Source of the DNA: an uncultured Eubacteriales bacterium
GTDB lineage: Bacteria; Bacillota; Clostridia; Peptostreptococcales; Anaerovoracaceae
Assembly (NCBI GenBank): GCA_900315485.1
Contig: OMZI01000003.1
Location: 1-64,000, forward strand
DNA length: 64,000 nt
Direction of reading: 5' to 3'
Positions 36,240 to 46,040 of the stretch are shown here, piece by piece (position 1 is the stretch's first letter; each line of letters opens with the position of its first letter). Made by a program: the position numbers and the translations under genes. The notes beneath the pieces were generated by a model. It saw nothing but the letters and a program-made list of their open reading frames with translations. It had not been told where the DNA came from and did not search any database.

Positions 36240-36920
36240 ATGAAGAGATCTGAAATAAACAGCGTCATACGCGAGATGGAAGAGCTTATCAATAAGGTGG
36301 GATTCGCTCTGCCGCCATTCTGCAAATGGACACCAGAGGAGTGGGAGAGCAAAGGTCATGAGTACGATGAGATAAGAGACAACATGCTCGGATGGGATAT
36401 AACCGACTACGGACTCGGGGACTTCAGCAAGGTCGGCATGGGACTTATCACACTGAGAAACGGCAACCAGCATGATCCGAAATACAGGAAGACATATGCT
36501 GAGAAGCTCCTCTTCCTGCGCGATGATATGATATCCCCGATGCACTTCCACTGGGTGAAGTCGGAAGACATCATCAACCGCGGCGGCGGGACTCTTCTGC
36601 TGCAGGTCTATAACGATGACGGAAACGGCGGGCTCGCAGATACCGATGTGCTGGTCAACTCGGACGGTCGCTCCTACTATGTGCCTGCAGGGACTGAGGT
36701 GAGACTTGAACCGGGTGAGAGCATCACTCTGTGGCCTCATCAGTATCACGAGTTCCATGTTGTGCCGGGATCGGGAAGTGTACTTATAGGAGAAGTATCC
36801 CAGTGCAACGATGACAACACCGACAACAGATTCTATGAGCCGGTATACAGATTCCCTGAGATAGAAGAGGACGAGCCTCCGTACAGACTGCTCTGCAGCG
36901 AGTATCCTGCGGCGAAGTAG
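36240..36920 (+). CDS. D-lyxose isomerase
   Basis: The 226-residue cupin enzyme interconverts D-lyxose and D-xylulose and often D-mannose and D-fructose. The metal-binding core is visible: MHFHWVKSEDIINRGGG (two His and Glu as ligands) and a fourth ligand in LWPHQYHEFH. Length matches the family. No sugar transporter or kinase is nearby, so the physiological sugar is open. Start ATG 36240 lies 7 bp after the upstream gene. Confidence 0.88.
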   Translation: MKRSEINSVIREMEELINKVGFALPPFCKWTPEEWESKGHEYDEIRDNMLGWDITDYGLGDFSKVGMGLITLRNGNQHDPKYRKTYAEKLLFLRDDMISPMHFHWVKSEDIINRGGGTLLLQVYNDDGNGGLADTDVLVNSDGRSYYVPAGTEVRLEPGESITLWPHQYHEFHVVPGSGSVLIGEVSQCNDDNTDNRFYEPVYRFPEIEEDEPPYRLLCSEYPAAK

Positions 36921-37769
36921 TCAGCTGCGTGATGCAGCCGGTGCGGACACAAGACGCCTGAACAGCAGGCACAGAAGACCGCTTACAGCAATAATAGAAA
37001 TCACATAAAGCGCCAGCCCGAGAGGGATCCCGGCGCTTTTCTGTATTATATCGACCAGTGGCTGCGGTGACAGGTGATAAGGATTCAGGTAAAACATCGC
37101 TGCGTAGCTGTGGGGGATGAGCCCCTCTGCATAAGAGGCAGCCATAAGTGGCTCGACTGCGATGTTGATGCATACCGCAGCAGCGCACATCACAAGAAAG
37201 AGCACGGTCGCACGCGCAAAACCGCGCCGCGAGAGATCTGCCATGCGTGAGAGCAGTATGGTAAGGCTGATCATAAGAAGGATCCCGTGCCAGATAAATC
37301 CGTGCAGCGTGAGAGTAACATAGGAGCGGAGATAATCCTCTGGAATGATGAGAGCGGCAGCGGCCCCGGTGAAAGTATAGACTGCCAGGAAAGTGAAGAC
37401 AGGCCCGGCGGCAGAGGATCTCACACCATCTGCACCCCTGCAGAGGAATGGCAGCAGTATGCACAGATACACAGGCACTGAGCACAGCTGGAACGGGAAG
37501 TACCACCAGTCATAGGTGCCGCCGTTCACAACGCAGTACAGGAACAGCTGCTTGTATACTTCCATGATGACGAGCACCCACCCGCACACCGCGAGAAAAC
37601 GGATCCTGCCGGAGACGCTCAGCCGTTTTGCATAGAACGCACCCGCAGCTGCGATGATCACGGCAATCAAAACCGCGGCGATATGAAAAGTCCCGAACAT
37701 TGAAGGGACCTCCATGCGCCATGCAGTATATTCAGGAAAATGCTGCAGTGATCCGCTGAGAATAATCAT
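36921..37769 (-). CDS. YwaF/TIGR02206-family integral membrane protein
   Basis: The 282-residue protein has about seven membrane helices. Features of the YwaF (TMEM164-like) family are FGTFHIAAVLIAV in the first helix, NGGTYDWWYFPFQLCSVPVYLCILLPFL in the third and fourth, and YLNPYHLSPQPLVDI before the last helix. Biochemical function is unproven. An internal start at 37700 (preceded by GGAGG) is a real alternative to ATG 37769, which has no ribosome site. The stop abuts the convergent lyxose isomerase stop. Confidence 0.8.
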   Translation of the reverse strand: MIILSGSLQHFPEYTAWRMEVPSMFGTFHIAAVLIAVIIAAAGAFYAKRLSVSGRIRFLAVCGWVLVIMEVYKQLFLYCVVNGGTYDWWYFPFQLCSVPVYLCILLPFLCRGADGVRSSAAGPVFTFLAVYTFTGAAAALIIPEDYLRSYVTLTLHGFIWHGILLMISLTILLSRMADLSRRGFARATVLFLVMCAAAVCINIAVEPLMAASYAEGLIPHSYAAMFYLNPYHLSPQPLVDIIQKSAGIPLGLALYVISIIAVSGLLCLLFRRLVSAPAASRS

Positions 37770-37819
37770 AGAAGTCTAGGTGATGAAAAGGTTTTACTTA
37801 CGGAAATTGTACTTCAAAA

Positions 37820-37864
37820 ACCTGCCGGTGAAAACAGCCGTATACAAAACTGTTTTTTACAGGT
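37820..37864 (+). promoter_or_regulatory. nested hairpin in divergent intergenic region
   Basis: ACCTG (37820-37824) pairs with CAGGT (37860-37864) and AAAACAG (37831-37837) with CTGTTTT (37850-37856). It lies upstream of the transglutaminase-like gene and might be an attenuator or operator; no function is evident. Confidence 0.35.
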
Positions 37865-37942
37865 ACAACAGCCGCTAAATGGTGAGACTGGTTGACCCCG
37901 CAAGGATTCACCTATAAAATAACTATAACTGTGCATAAGGGT

Positions 37943-40054
37943 ATGAAAACGGACAATAAACATATGGGAAGAAACAGAAACCATAAAAAAGAAATAAGAA
38001 AACGCATCGGCGTCATGCTTTTGTCACTTGTTGTGGCAGTGACCATGATGCCTGTTTTCGCGTTTGCTGATGAGACTCCGGTGCCGGATGATCAGGCTCC
38101 TGCAGAAGCTGCAGAGATGCAGGAAGAACCTGCTGTTCAGGAGGATGAGCAAACAGAGAAAGTGATCACTGATATAGAGATCGTTGCAGATGCAGACAAC
38201 GTGAACGGCTCTTCTGAAAGCGGATTTGGGCAGACAGAGATGATCGTTCCTGAACCGGAGGCGGTAAGGATCACTGGCGGGGCAGATGATGAAAAACAGC
38301 TGCTCGGTGAGTTCGTTGAGAAGGAAACATCTGATCAGGTTGCACTCAATTCTGGTGAGCAGGTAAGAATAAAGTCAGTCCGCGGCGATAGGCTCAGAGG
38401 AAATACAAAGAAATATTATGAAGCACTGGTCGCCGGAATCAGCCGGATTGCTGAGGGAAGTCAGACAGAGGCTGTAGTGACTGTAGATCTCAGGGACCTT
38501 ATGGGAGGCAGACTATCTTTTTCTGCTGCAGATCTCGGAGTTAATTCTCTTTGGGTCGAAGGTAAATTTAGTCCTCTGGCACAGCAGGCGTTTGAAGAGA
38601 AATTCAGATGTGACATCAAGCCTCTTTACAATGCTCTTCTGTATGATCTGCCTTACAAGTTCTACTGGCATGACAAGACCGTAAACAGCGGGGCAATGTT
38701 GTTCAACGTCGTTTCCGCTAAGACCGGTGAACCGGTCGGCTACTATGCGAACAGCTCATCAGTCTACTTTAAGGAGGCTGATGATCCTGTAGTTAGGTTC
38801 TCTTTCTGTGTATCAGCGGATTACAGTCCGGATGGGCAGAAAGGTACTCAGAAGCTTAAAGCAGAGAGAATAGCCGATGCAAATGCTGCTGCGAAGAATG
38901 CGGCTGCCCTGATTACTGAAAACAAGGACATCACTTCCGACTACCAGAAACTGATCAATTATAAAGATTACATTTGCGATAATAATGTGTATAACTCTGC
39001 AGCTGCAAGTACTGTCGGCACTGCCGACTACGGTGATCCATGGCAGATGATATCTGTCTTCGATGGAAAGCCCGAGACAAATGTTGTATGTGAGGGATAT
39101 TCAAAAGCTCTCCAGTTCCTATGCGATCATACTGATTTCACGAGCAGCATAGTAGAGTGTTACTCAGTTTCAGGCAGGCTGGACACTAATGTATCTTATT
39201 CCGGTACAGTATCCGGGAAGATGGCTAATCATATGTGGAACATCATCAGAATGAATGACGGCAGATACTATATGGCCGATATTACAAACTGTGATGGATC
39301 GACAAGTTTTGCACCTGATAAGCTATTCCTTAGGGGTAGCGCCACAGCAAGCACTCCGTCAGAGGGATACAGATTTAACGGCAATAACGGAAAATATCTG
39401 TACTACCGCTACGATACCGACACTGTGTCGATGTTTTCATATGAACTTGAACTGTCAGATTCGGATTATAGCACTGAAACGACTGCTGATGAGGGGCAAA
39501 TTTCCGCAGGCATAAAGAAAGCGATTGACCAGAGGTCAGTTGCTGATGATGCGCATGAGACAGAATTATATAATGCGCGAAGGGCTGCAGCAGCAGCGGC
39601 TGAAAGTGCAATCGTTGAGGCGGCAAGAAAAGCTGCTGAAGAAGCGGCAAGAAGACATGTGCATGCATATCATGCAACAAATTACCTCGATTATGTGACA
39701 TACAGATGTACAGGCTGCGGCTCATCGTACTCCGTATCGAAGGTCATAGTCGATCTGCCTAAAGTCTCGATCAAAAAACCGGGAAGGGCTAAGGCATCCT
39801 TCACAGCCAAGTGGAAGAAGCTCAGCAAGAAGAACCGCAATAAGGTCGGCGGTATCGAGATACAGTACAGTACGAGAAGAGATTTTGCTTCATCGTATAC
39901 CGTAACAACTGCCAAGAAGACGGCGGCAAGTAAAAAGTTCAAAAAGCTCGCACGCAAGACCACATACTATGTGCGTGTTCGCTCCTACAGTTGGATCAGC
40001 GGTAAGAAGCACGTATCGGCATGGTCCGCGGTAAAGAGTGTAAAGACAAAATAG
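37943..40054 (+). CDS. secreted transglutaminase-like protein with Fn3-type C-terminus
   Basis: The product is about 703 residues. It has a signal peptide (basic stretch, then VMLLSLVVAVTMMPVFAFA), an acidic linker, a region of unknown fold, and a transglutaminase/protease-like core with a plausible Cys383-His430-Asp446 triad in VVCEGYS, MANHMWN and YYMADIT. An Ala-rich helix (about 545-580), a short Cys/His segment (HAYHATNYLDYVTYRCTGCG) and a basic fibronectin-III-like domain ending VKTK follow. Such proteins act outside the cell on protein or peptidoglycan amides or as peptidases; the substrate is unknown. The start is uncertain (TTG 37892, ATG 37943 or ATG 37964). Confidence 0.75.
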   Translation: MKTDNKHMGRNRNHKKEIRKRIGVMLLSLVVAVTMMPVFAFADETPVPDDQAPAEAAEMQEEPAVQEDEQTEKVITDIEIVADADNVNGSSESGFGQTEMIVPEPEAVRITGGADDEKQLLGEFVEKETSDQVALNSGEQVRIKSVRGDRLRGNTKKYYEALVAGISRIAEGSQTEAVVTVDLRDLMGGRLSFSAADLGVNSLWVEGKFSPLAQQAFEEKFRCDIKPLYNALLYDLPYKFYWHDKTVNSGAMLFNVVSAKTGEPVGYYANSSSVYFKEADDPVVRFSFCVSADYSPDGQKGTQKLKAERIADANAAAKNAAALITENKDITSDYQKLINYKDYICDNNVYNSAAASTVGTADYGDPWQMISVFDGKPETNVVCEGYSKALQFLCDHTDFTSSIVECYSVSGRLDTNVSYSGTVSGKMANHMWNIIRMNDGRYYMADITNCDGSTSFAPDKLFLRGSATASTPSEGYRFNGNNGKYLYYRYDTDTVSMFSYELELSDSDYSTETTADEGQISAGIKKAIDQRSVADDAHETELYNARRAAAAAAESAIVEAARKAAEEAARRHVHAYHATNYLDYVTYRCTGCGSSYSVSKVIVDLPKVSIKKPGRAKASFTAKWKKLSKKNRNKVGGIEIQYSTRRDFASSYTVTTAKKTAASKKFKKLARKTTYYVRVRSYSWISGKKHVSAWSAVKSVKTK

Positions 40055-40100
40055 TCATAACAATATAAGGGGAACAAGGGACAGGAAAGAAGGAAGTAAA

Positions 40101-41204
40101 ATGCAACTGAAACTGAGAGACGAACTCCTGAATATGGAGAAAGTAAGCTACGCGATGGATCACATCGAGCTGCCTGAGGGCGGTGTCGACTGCAGCGAGG
40201 GCTGTACACCGTACGGATTTCCGCCGGAAATGCTCAAGGCAGTAGAGGATTTTGACATGAACAGGCTGGGACCTTATCCGCACAGCACAGCGATTTTTGA
40301 CGGCCTGCTCGAATACTGGAAGGGTCAGTTCTTCCTTGAACCGGAAAATCTCTTCCTGACCGACGGAAGTATTGCAGCCATCTACGTTGTCTGCAACATT
40401 TTCAACCGTCCGGGAGCCAAGGTCATAGGCGTTGCACCTCAGTTTACGGATTTTGAGATGACAGTCCGTCTGCTCGGCATGGACTATCAGCCGGTGATGC
40501 TGAAAAAGGAGAACAATTACACCATCGATCCTGATGAGATCATCGAGGCGATAGATGAAGAGACAAGTCTCGTATACATTGATAATCCGAACAACCCGAC
40601 AGGTCAGGTCATAGACAGCTACGCTATTGAGCAGATCCTCAAGAAGGCTGAGAAGTGCGGTGCGGCAGTAGTAGTCGATGAGGCATATGGTGACTTCATG
40701 CCTAACCAGAACTCGGCTGCAAAATTCCTTGAGAAGTATGAGTGCATGATCATGATGCGTACGCTCTCCAAGGCGTTCGGTCTTGCCGGCCTCAGGATAG
40801 GCTACATCATCGCTCACAAGCCGGTCATCGCAGCTATGCGCAAGATCACGAACCCGTATCAGGTGAGTGAATTTGCCCGTGAGCTCGGCGGCGAGGCTCT
40901 GCGCCATTCATACCACATCTGGGAGAATGTCACTGACTTTGCAAAGATGAAGAGGGAGATCAAAGCGACGGTAGGTCATAAGCTCCACATCGCGCAGACC
41001 TATGACACCGTATCTATATTCCTGCTCTGGCACGATGACGAGAACGTAGATCTCAAACAGGAATTCTTCGACAGAGGAGTGCTCTGCGTATCCGGATCCG
41101 ACTTCACCGGACTCGGAAAGAATTTTGCGAGAATAAGACTTCCGAAGATAGATGAGTTCCCTGTTCTGTTCAGGGCGATCAAAGCGATCGATCTCGGGGA
41201 GTAG
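40101..41204 (+). CDS. PLP-dependent class I/II aminotransferase (HisC-like)
   Basis: The 367-residue fold-type I aminotransferase has the hallmarks: IDNPNNPTGQVID (Asn for PLP), VVVDEAYGDF (Asp for the pyridine N), and the Schiff-base Lys in MRTLSKAFGLAGLRIGY. Overall it is closest to histidinol-phosphate aminotransferases, but no his genes are nearby, so the amino acid substrate is uncertain. Start ATG 40101 follows AAGGAAG. A terminator at 41265 follows. Confidence 0.85.
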   Translation: MQLKLRDELLNMEKVSYAMDHIELPEGGVDCSEGCTPYGFPPEMLKAVEDFDMNRLGPYPHSTAIFDGLLEYWKGQFFLEPENLFLTDGSIAAIYVVCNIFNRPGAKVIGVAPQFTDFEMTVRLLGMDYQPVMLKKENNYTIDPDEIIEAIDEETSLVYIDNPNNPTGQVIDSYAIEQILKKAEKCGAAVVVDEAYGDFMPNQNSAAKFLEKYECMIMMRTLSKAFGLAGLRIGYIIAHKPVIAAMRKITNPYQVSEFARELGGEALRHSYHIWENVTDFAKMKREIKATVGHKLHIAQTYDTVSIFLLWHDDENVDLKQEFFDRGVLCVSGSDFTGLGKNFARIRLPKIDEFPVLFRAIKAIDLGE

Positions 41205-41264
41205 TGATGCGGCGGCGCGCCGGAAAGTTGCGGCTGCAGAACTGAGAATAAAAAACAATAAAAG

Positions 41265-41295
41265 CGCCTGACGGCTCGATGCTGTCAGGCGTTTT
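41265..41295. terminator. bidirectional terminator
   Basis: CGCCTGAC (41265-41272) pairs with GTCAGGCG (41284-41291) and is flanked by AAAA and TTTT, between the convergent aminotransferase and TetR genes. Confidence 0.8.
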
Positions 41296-41340
41296 GAATT
41301 CTGTGATATGTCTGTGCGTCTGTATATGCAGCCCCGGATA

Positions 41341-41922
41341 TCAGGAATCGAGGAGATTCTCAAAGCTGCTGACTATGCTGCCGCTGATGCGGCCTGTGTG
41401 GACATCACAGTAGTTTGCTATAAGTGTTCCGACGATCAGGAGAACCATGGCTTCGGCTTCCTTCTTGCCGACTTTGTTCCCGTATACCTTGATGAGAGCA
41501 TCTTCCATGACTTTGCGCCAGTCTGCGAATTCCTCTTTGACAACAGCGGCGATCTCAGGGTTGTAACGGGTCAGAACATAGATCTGCGTAAGTGCACTAG
41601 GGCGCTTGTCACCGAAATTGTTTTCTGCTACATATGACATGAATGCGTTGAGATAGTTGATGTTCGACTTGTAGCGCTTGCGGCTGTGTGTCTCAAACCA
41701 GTCGATACAGATCTGCGAAACGAAGTCGCGGACGTACTTGATGTAGCTCAGTACGAGATCATCCTTGCTGTTGAAATAATTGAGAAGGTTGGCGTGTGAC
41801 ATGCCGGCTTCTCTTGCTATATCCCTGAGAGAGACGTTCATAATAGGAGTCTCTTTCATGCATTTCTCAAATGCCATCAGGATATCCATCCTTACCTTTT
41901 CTTTATCTACTATCAGTGGCAT
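41341..41922 (-). CDS. TetR-family transcriptional regulator
   Basis: The 193-residue protein has the N-terminal TetR helix-turn-helix (VSLRDIAREAGMSHANLLNYFNSKDDLV, about residues 27-54) and a helical effector domain. Start ATG 41922 follows AAGGAGAGG. It is divergent from the cysteine-desulfidase-like gene at 42188, sharing the 265-bp gap 41923-42187, which makes that gene a plausible target; this is inference. Confidence 0.85.
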   Translation of the reverse strand: MPLIVDKEKVRMDILMAFEKCMKETPIMNVSLRDIAREAGMSHANLLNYFNSKDDLVLSYIKYVRDFVSQICIDWFETHSRKRYKSNINYLNAFMSYVAENNFGDKRPSALTQIYVLTRYNPEIAAVVKEEFADWRKVMEDALIKVYGNKVGKKEAEAMVLLIVGTLIANYCDVHTGRISGSIVSSFENLLDS

Positions 41923-42120
41923 AAGCCTCTCCTTTTCCCGGCCCTTTTCTGACCAGCACGGAACAAACCTGACCGCATGGTCATTCGCTTACTATGCAGT
42001 ATTGTATCAGAAAAAGCTTGAAAAATGAATGGATCGAGACATTAATTCCACTCTGTATGAAAAAAATGCAATTCGCAGTTTCTGACCTCTAATCATTCTG
42101 TATCCATGGCATATGGAAAG

Positions 42121-42129
42121 TGATATAAT
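42121..42129 (+). promoter_or_regulatory. extended -10 promoter
   Basis: TGATATAAT (TGnTATAAT form) lies 59 nt before the start of the gene at 42188; no matching -35 is apparent. Confidence 0.45.
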
Positions 42130-42187
42130 CTAAAAGATTTGATAAGGTGAGGGGCGGAGGAAGAAAATATATAAGAGGTGATCAGTC

Positions 42188-43498
42188 ATGAACGACAAGG
42201 ACAGAGCTGCTGACATGCAGAGTGAAGACAAATACAGAAAGAGACATAAAATGTTCGCGCAGATCCTTAAGGAGGAACTGCTGCCGGCGATGGGATGTAC
42301 TGAGCCTATCGCGATAGCGTATGCCGCAGCAGTAGCGGCAAAAACCCTCGGGAAGCGCCCTGATGAGATGATCATTGAGGTAAGCGGGAACATTATCAAG
42401 AATGTAAAGAGCGTAGTGGTGCCGCATACCGGAGGCCTGAGAGGCATCCCGGCTGCAGCTGCTGCCGGCGCGGTGGCGGGCAATGCAGACGCAGAGCTCG
42501 AGGTCATATCCAATGTTACACCTGAGCAGATCGAAGAGATATCTAAGTACATGAAAAATGCTCATCTCGAGGTGCGCCACGTGGACAACGGACACATCTT
42601 CGACATCATCATAACGGCAAAGAAGGACGGCGACGAGTCATGCGTCAGGATAGTGGACTATCATACCAATATAGTTCTGATCAGAAAAAATGATGAGGTG
42701 CTGCTCGAGAAGGAAATCGTTGAGCAGACAGGCGGACTTACAGACAGGAGCGTTCTCTCCGTAAGACGTATCGTCAAGTATGCAAATATGGCAGATCTGG
42801 ATGAAGTAAGGGAAACCCTTGAAAGGCAGATCAGCTACAACATGGCAATAGCTGAAGAGGGAATAAGAGGCAACTACGGGGCCAACATCGGTTCGGTTCT
42901 GCTCTCAGGTCACCCGGATGATATAACATATAGGATGAGAGCCTATGCTGCAGCTGCCAGTGACGCGCGTATGAACGGGTGCGAGCTGCCGGTAGTCATA
43001 AACTCCGGAAGCGGCAACCAGGGAATAACAGCGAGCGTTCCGGTCATCGTATTCGCAAGGTGCAACAACAAGACACATGAGGAGCTGCTGCGCGCACTTC
43101 TTGTTTCCAACCTTGTGACGATCCATCTCAAGACCGGCATCGGAAGGCTCTCTGCTTACTGCGGAGCGGTCAGTGCCGGCTGCGGAGCAGGTGCGGGAAT
43201 CGCATATCTTCAGGACGGAAGTGTTGACGCCGTTGCCCATACCGTAGTAAATGCCATCGCTATTGACTCGGGTATCGTGTGCGACGGAGCCAAGGCAAGC
43301 TGCGCTGCCAAGATCGCATCAGCTGTAGATGCAGGACTCATGGGCTTCAATATGTACAGACAGGGAGACCAGTTCTTCGGCGGTGACGGGATCATCAAAG
43401 AAGGTGTTGAGAAGACCATCGAGACCGTCGGCAAGCTCGCAAGACGCGGCATGAAGGAGACCGACGAGGAGATTATCCGTCTCATGCTGGAAGACTAG
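42188..43498 (+). CDS. L-cysteine desulfidase family protein (CyuA/YhaM, UPF0597)
   Basis: The 436-residue enzyme belongs to the Fe-S-dependent serine/cysteine lyase family; CyuA and methanogen CdsB break L-cysteine into pyruvate, ammonia and sulfide. Family blocks: LLPAMGCTEPIAIAYAAA near the N-terminus with the first conserved Cys, EVSGNIIKNVKSVVVPHTGG, and the C-terminal Cys-rich segments CGAVSAGCGAGAG and CDGAKASCAAKI that probably hold the cluster. Start ATG 42188 follows AGAGGTGATC. The convergent polar amino-acid importer at 43696-45957 could supply its substrate. Confidence 0.85.
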   Translation: MNDKDRAADMQSEDKYRKRHKMFAQILKEELLPAMGCTEPIAIAYAAAVAAKTLGKRPDEMIIEVSGNIIKNVKSVVVPHTGGLRGIPAAAAAGAVAGNADAELEVISNVTPEQIEEISKYMKNAHLEVRHVDNGHIFDIIITAKKDGDESCVRIVDYHTNIVLIRKNDEVLLEKEIVEQTGGLTDRSVLSVRRIVKYANMADLDEVRETLERQISYNMAIAEEGIRGNYGANIGSVLLSGHPDDITYRMRAYAAAASDARMNGCELPVVINSGSGNQGITASVPVIVFARCNNKTHEELLRALLVSNLVTIHLKTGIGRLSAYCGAVSAGCGAGAGIAYLQDGSVDAVAHTVVNAIAIDSGIVCDGAKASCAAKIASAVDAGLMGFNMYRQGDQFFGGDGIIKEGVEKTIETVGKLARRGMKETDEEIIRLMLED

Positions 43499-43518
43499 AG
43501 AACAGCGATCATTAATAA

Positions 43519-43625
43519 AAAAGCAGCTCCATTACACAGCACTGCGAGTATTCCGCAGAGATTGCATAAGAGCAAACCGGCAATCTCGAGGACGCGAGCA
43601 GGGTTGTATAATGGAGCTGTTTTGC
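43519..43625 (+). ncRNA. terminator-embedded structured RNA element, copy 1
   Basis: The outer stem is CAGCTCCATTA (43524-43534) with TAATGGAGCTG (43609-43619), flanked by A and T runs. Inside are the hairpin TGCGAGTATTCCGCA (43543-43557), a perfect inner stem GAGATTGC (43558-43565) with GCAATCTC (43580-43587), and the segment GAGGACGCGAGCAG (43588-43601). Core segments recur at 49245-49352 with different outer stems and a compensated change in the inner stem. It follows the desulfidase stop by 20 nt and probably also terminates that transcript. Confidence 0.7.
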
Positions 43626-43634
43626 ATAATAAAC

Positions 43635-43674
43635 GCGCCCTGCAAGTCCTGCGGTGCAGAACCTGCAAGGGCGC
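43635..43674 (-). terminator. terminator of the amino-acid ABC operon
   Basis: GCGCCCTGCA (43635-43644) pairs with TGCAAGGGCGC (43664-43674) with one bulge, followed on the - strand by a T-containing tail. It ends the leftward operon 43696-45957. Confidence 0.6.
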
Positions 43675-43695
43675 ATAAGCAAAGGTTGAAAGGTC

Positions 43696-44421
43696 TTATA
43701 TCAGTACCTTGGAGAGGAAGTCCTGTGTTCTCTCCATCTGAGGATGGTTGAGAACCGCGTCAGGAGTTCCCTGCTCCACGATATATCCGCCATCCATGAA
43801 GATGACTTTGTTGGCCACTTCCTTGGCAAATCCCATCTCATGTGTTACAACGACCATTGTCATTCCTTCTTTGGCCAGAGCCTTCATTACATCAAGAACT
43901 TCTCCGACCATCTCAGGGTCGAGAGCTGATGTAGGCTCATCAAAAAGCATTACCTCAGGGTCCATTGCAAGAGCCCTTGCAATAGCTACACGCTGCTGCT
44001 GGCCGCCCGAGAGGTTTCTCGGATACTGGTCAGCCTTGTCTGCAAGGCCGACGCGCTCAAGCAGCTTCATGGCTTTTGCCTCTGATGCCTTCCTGTCTTC
44101 CTTCTTTACGTTTACCGGTCCGCATGTGAGATTGTCGAGTACGGACATGTGAGGGAAGAGGTTGAAGGACTGGAAAACCATGCCCATCTTGGTCCTTATA
44201 CGGTCGAGATTCTGATCGGTGATCAGCTCGCCGTCTATGTATATCTCTCCGTCTGTCGGTTCCTCGAGCCTGTTGATGCAGCGAAGCATCGTTGACTTGC
44301 CGGATCCGGAAGGACCGACGATGCACAGAACCTCGCCCTTGTCGATGTTCTGGTCGATTCCCTTGAGAACCTCAAGATCGCCGAAGCTCTTCTTAAGGCC
44401 TTTTACTTCTATCATGCTCAT
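43696..44421 (-). CDS. polar amino acid ABC transporter, ATP-binding protein
   Basis: The 241-residue ATPase of the GlnQ/HisP type powers uptake. Walker [10 protein letters not shown] (about residue 34), Q-loop [17 protein letters not shown], signature [15 protein letters not shown], Walker [15 protein letters not shown] and the switch His in VTHEM are all intact. It overlaps the permease by ATGA and is last in the three-gene operon substrate-binding protein, permease, ATPase. Confidence 0.95.
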   Translation of the reverse strand: MSMIEVKGLKKSFGDLEVLKGIDQNIDKGEVLCIVGPSGSGKSTMLRCINRLEEPTDGEIYIDGELITDQNLDRIRTKMGMVFQSFNLFPHMSVLDNLTCGPVNVKKEDRKASEAKAMKLLERVGLADKADQYPRNLSGGQQQRVAIARALAMDPEVMLFDEPTSALDPEMVGEVLDVMKALAKEGMTMVVVTHEMGFAKEVANKVIFMDGGYIVEQGTPDAVLNHPQMERTQDFLSKVLI

Positions 44422-45092
44422 GCTGCAGCCTCCTTTCTTGCCATCCTGCGCTCATATCCGTTGATGAGCTTGGAGAGAGGAATGGTCAGCACCATGTATG
44501 CGAGAGCAACGCCGATGTATGCCGGGAATGTCTCGAATGATGAGGAGTTCCACAGCTGACCGCGGCGCAGGATCTCGACGACTCCTACGTAACCGAGTAC
44601 CGATGTTTCCTTGATGAGAGTTACGAACTCATTGCAGAATGCCGGCAGGATGATTCTGATGGCCTGCGGGATGATGACGAGTCTCATCGCCATTCCGTGG
44701 CTCATTCCGAGAGATCTTGCTGCCTCCATCTGTCCCTTGTCAATGGCCTGAATTCCGGATCTGATGACCTCGGACATGTATGCTGCGGAGTTGCATCCGC
44801 ATACGATGATGGCCGGAAGGACCATCTGCGGCCATGTGAAGTCTATTCCCCATGACTGGAGCAGCCATGGCACACCGTATGCCATGATAAGTGCCTGAGC
44901 CAGCATCGGTGTTCCTCTGATTATGTCTACATATACCTTTGCGATCACTTGCAGGATCTTGCTCTTGGTCTGCGAGCATAATGCAAGGAGCAGCCCTAGA
45001 GCTGCTCCTATTACAATTGCAATAAGACTTACGCATACCGTAGCAGGAATACCCTTGCAGGCGATCAGGAATCCTTTAAGATAAATACCCAT
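44418..45092 (-). CDS. polar amino acid ABC transporter, permease
   Basis: The 224-residue inner-membrane subunit has about five helices and the ABC-coupling EAA-type loop in [26 protein letters not shown], typical of GlnP/HisM permeases. Start ATG 45092 has GAAAGGAA upstream. A single permease gene implies a homodimer. Confidence 0.94.
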   Translation of the reverse strand: MGIYLKGFLIACKGIPATVCVSLIAIVIGAALGLLLALCSQTKSKILQVIAKVYVDIIRGTPMLAQALIMAYGVPWLLQSWGIDFTWPQMVLPAIIVCGCNSAAYMSEVIRSGIQAIDKGQMEAARSLGMSHGMAMRLVIIPQAIRIILPAFCNEFVTLIKETSVLGYVGVVEILRRGQLWNSSSFETFPAYIGVALAYMVLTIPLSKLINGYERRMARKEAAA

Positions 45093-45156
45093 CTATATTC
45101 CTTTCACTTGCCTGAATGTTCTGTATTTGGTTGGATGTGATCCTTCTTACTTATGA

Positions 45157-45957
45157 TTAGGAGAACCACTTAGCTACGAGCTCTTCGTAAGTACCGTTTT
45201 CCTTGAGCTCTGCAAGACCTGCATTGAGCTTGTCGAGAAGCTCAGTGTTGCCCTTCTGAACTGCGAATGCGAACTCTTCGTGCTCACCGAAGCTGTCGCC
45301 GACGAACTTAGCGATGTCGCTGTGTGCGTTGAGGTAAGCTTCGCCTACCGGCTTGTCAACGATGACACCCTGAACGTCTCCGTTCTGGAGCTGGAGGTAG
45401 CAGTCTGTCCACTGGTTGAGAACTACTCCGTCAGCGATCTTGCCTTCTTCCTTCATCTGCTGAACCATGTCTCCGCCTGTTGTTCCGATCTGGCTTGCGA
45501 GCTTCATGTCGGAAGTAACTGCGTCGATTCCTGTGAGGTCGCTGTCAGACTTGACGAGGAGCATGAGATCGCTTTCAAAATATGTATCGCCGAAGTCTAC
45601 CTTCTCGGCACGGTCGCCTGCGAGCTTGTTCATGCCTGCGCAGATGATGTCGCCCTGGTTGGACTGAAGAGCAGGGATGAGGGAGTCAAACTCCATGTTT
45701 ACCCACTCGATAGTGAGGCCCTGGCTCTCTGCGATAGCGTTCATCATGTCAACGTCGAATCCGATGATGTTTCCTTCTTCGTCTGTTGACTCGAACGGAG
45801 CGAATGTTGCTTCTGTAACGACCTTGAGTGTTCCGCCTTCGCCACCCTCAGCAGCTTCGCTGTCTCCGCTGTCTGAGCTGCCGCCGCATGCTGTCATTGC
45901 GAATACCATCATGATGCCGAGCATAAGTGCGAGCATTGTCTTTAATGTGTTCTTCAT
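45157..45957 (-). CDS. polar amino acid ABC transporter, substrate-binding lipoprotein
   Basis: The 266-residue family 3 solute-binding protein is anchored by lipid at the Cys of its lipobox (FAMTACGG, Cys23), followed by an Asp/Ser/Gly-rich linker. The mature part starts LKVVTEATFAPFE and includes GFDVDMMNAIAE and the usual DGVVLNQW and GVIVDKPVG lines. Specificity is not readable; a cysteine/cystine or glutamine-type ligand is possible given the neighbouring desulfidase gene. Start ATG 45957 follows AAAGG. Confidence 0.93.
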   Translation of the reverse strand: MKNTLKTMLALMLGIMMVFAMTACGGSSDSGDSEAAEGGEGGTLKVVTEATFAPFESTDEEGNIIGFDVDMMNAIAESQGLTIEWVNMEFDSLIPALQSNQGDIICAGMNKLAGDRAEKVDFGDTYFESDLMLLVKSDSDLTGIDAVTSDMKLASQIGTTGGDMVQQMKEEGKIADGVVLNQWTDCYLQLQNGDVQGVIVDKPVGEAYLNAHSDIAKFVGDSFGEHEEFAFAVQKGNTELLDKLNAGLAELKENGTYEELVAKWFS

Positions 45958-46040
45958 AGTGTATTACCTTTCTTCCTTTGCCTTTTGATTTATTACCTTT
46001 GCTGTAGCCCTGACCGAAAATGTATTTTTATAAATAAAAA

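Noticed and set aside
43519..43625. CRISPR repeat or tRNA-like element
   Set aside because: Only two copies 5.7 kb apart, no spacers, and no tRNA arm consensus; the pairing fits a structured 3' element.
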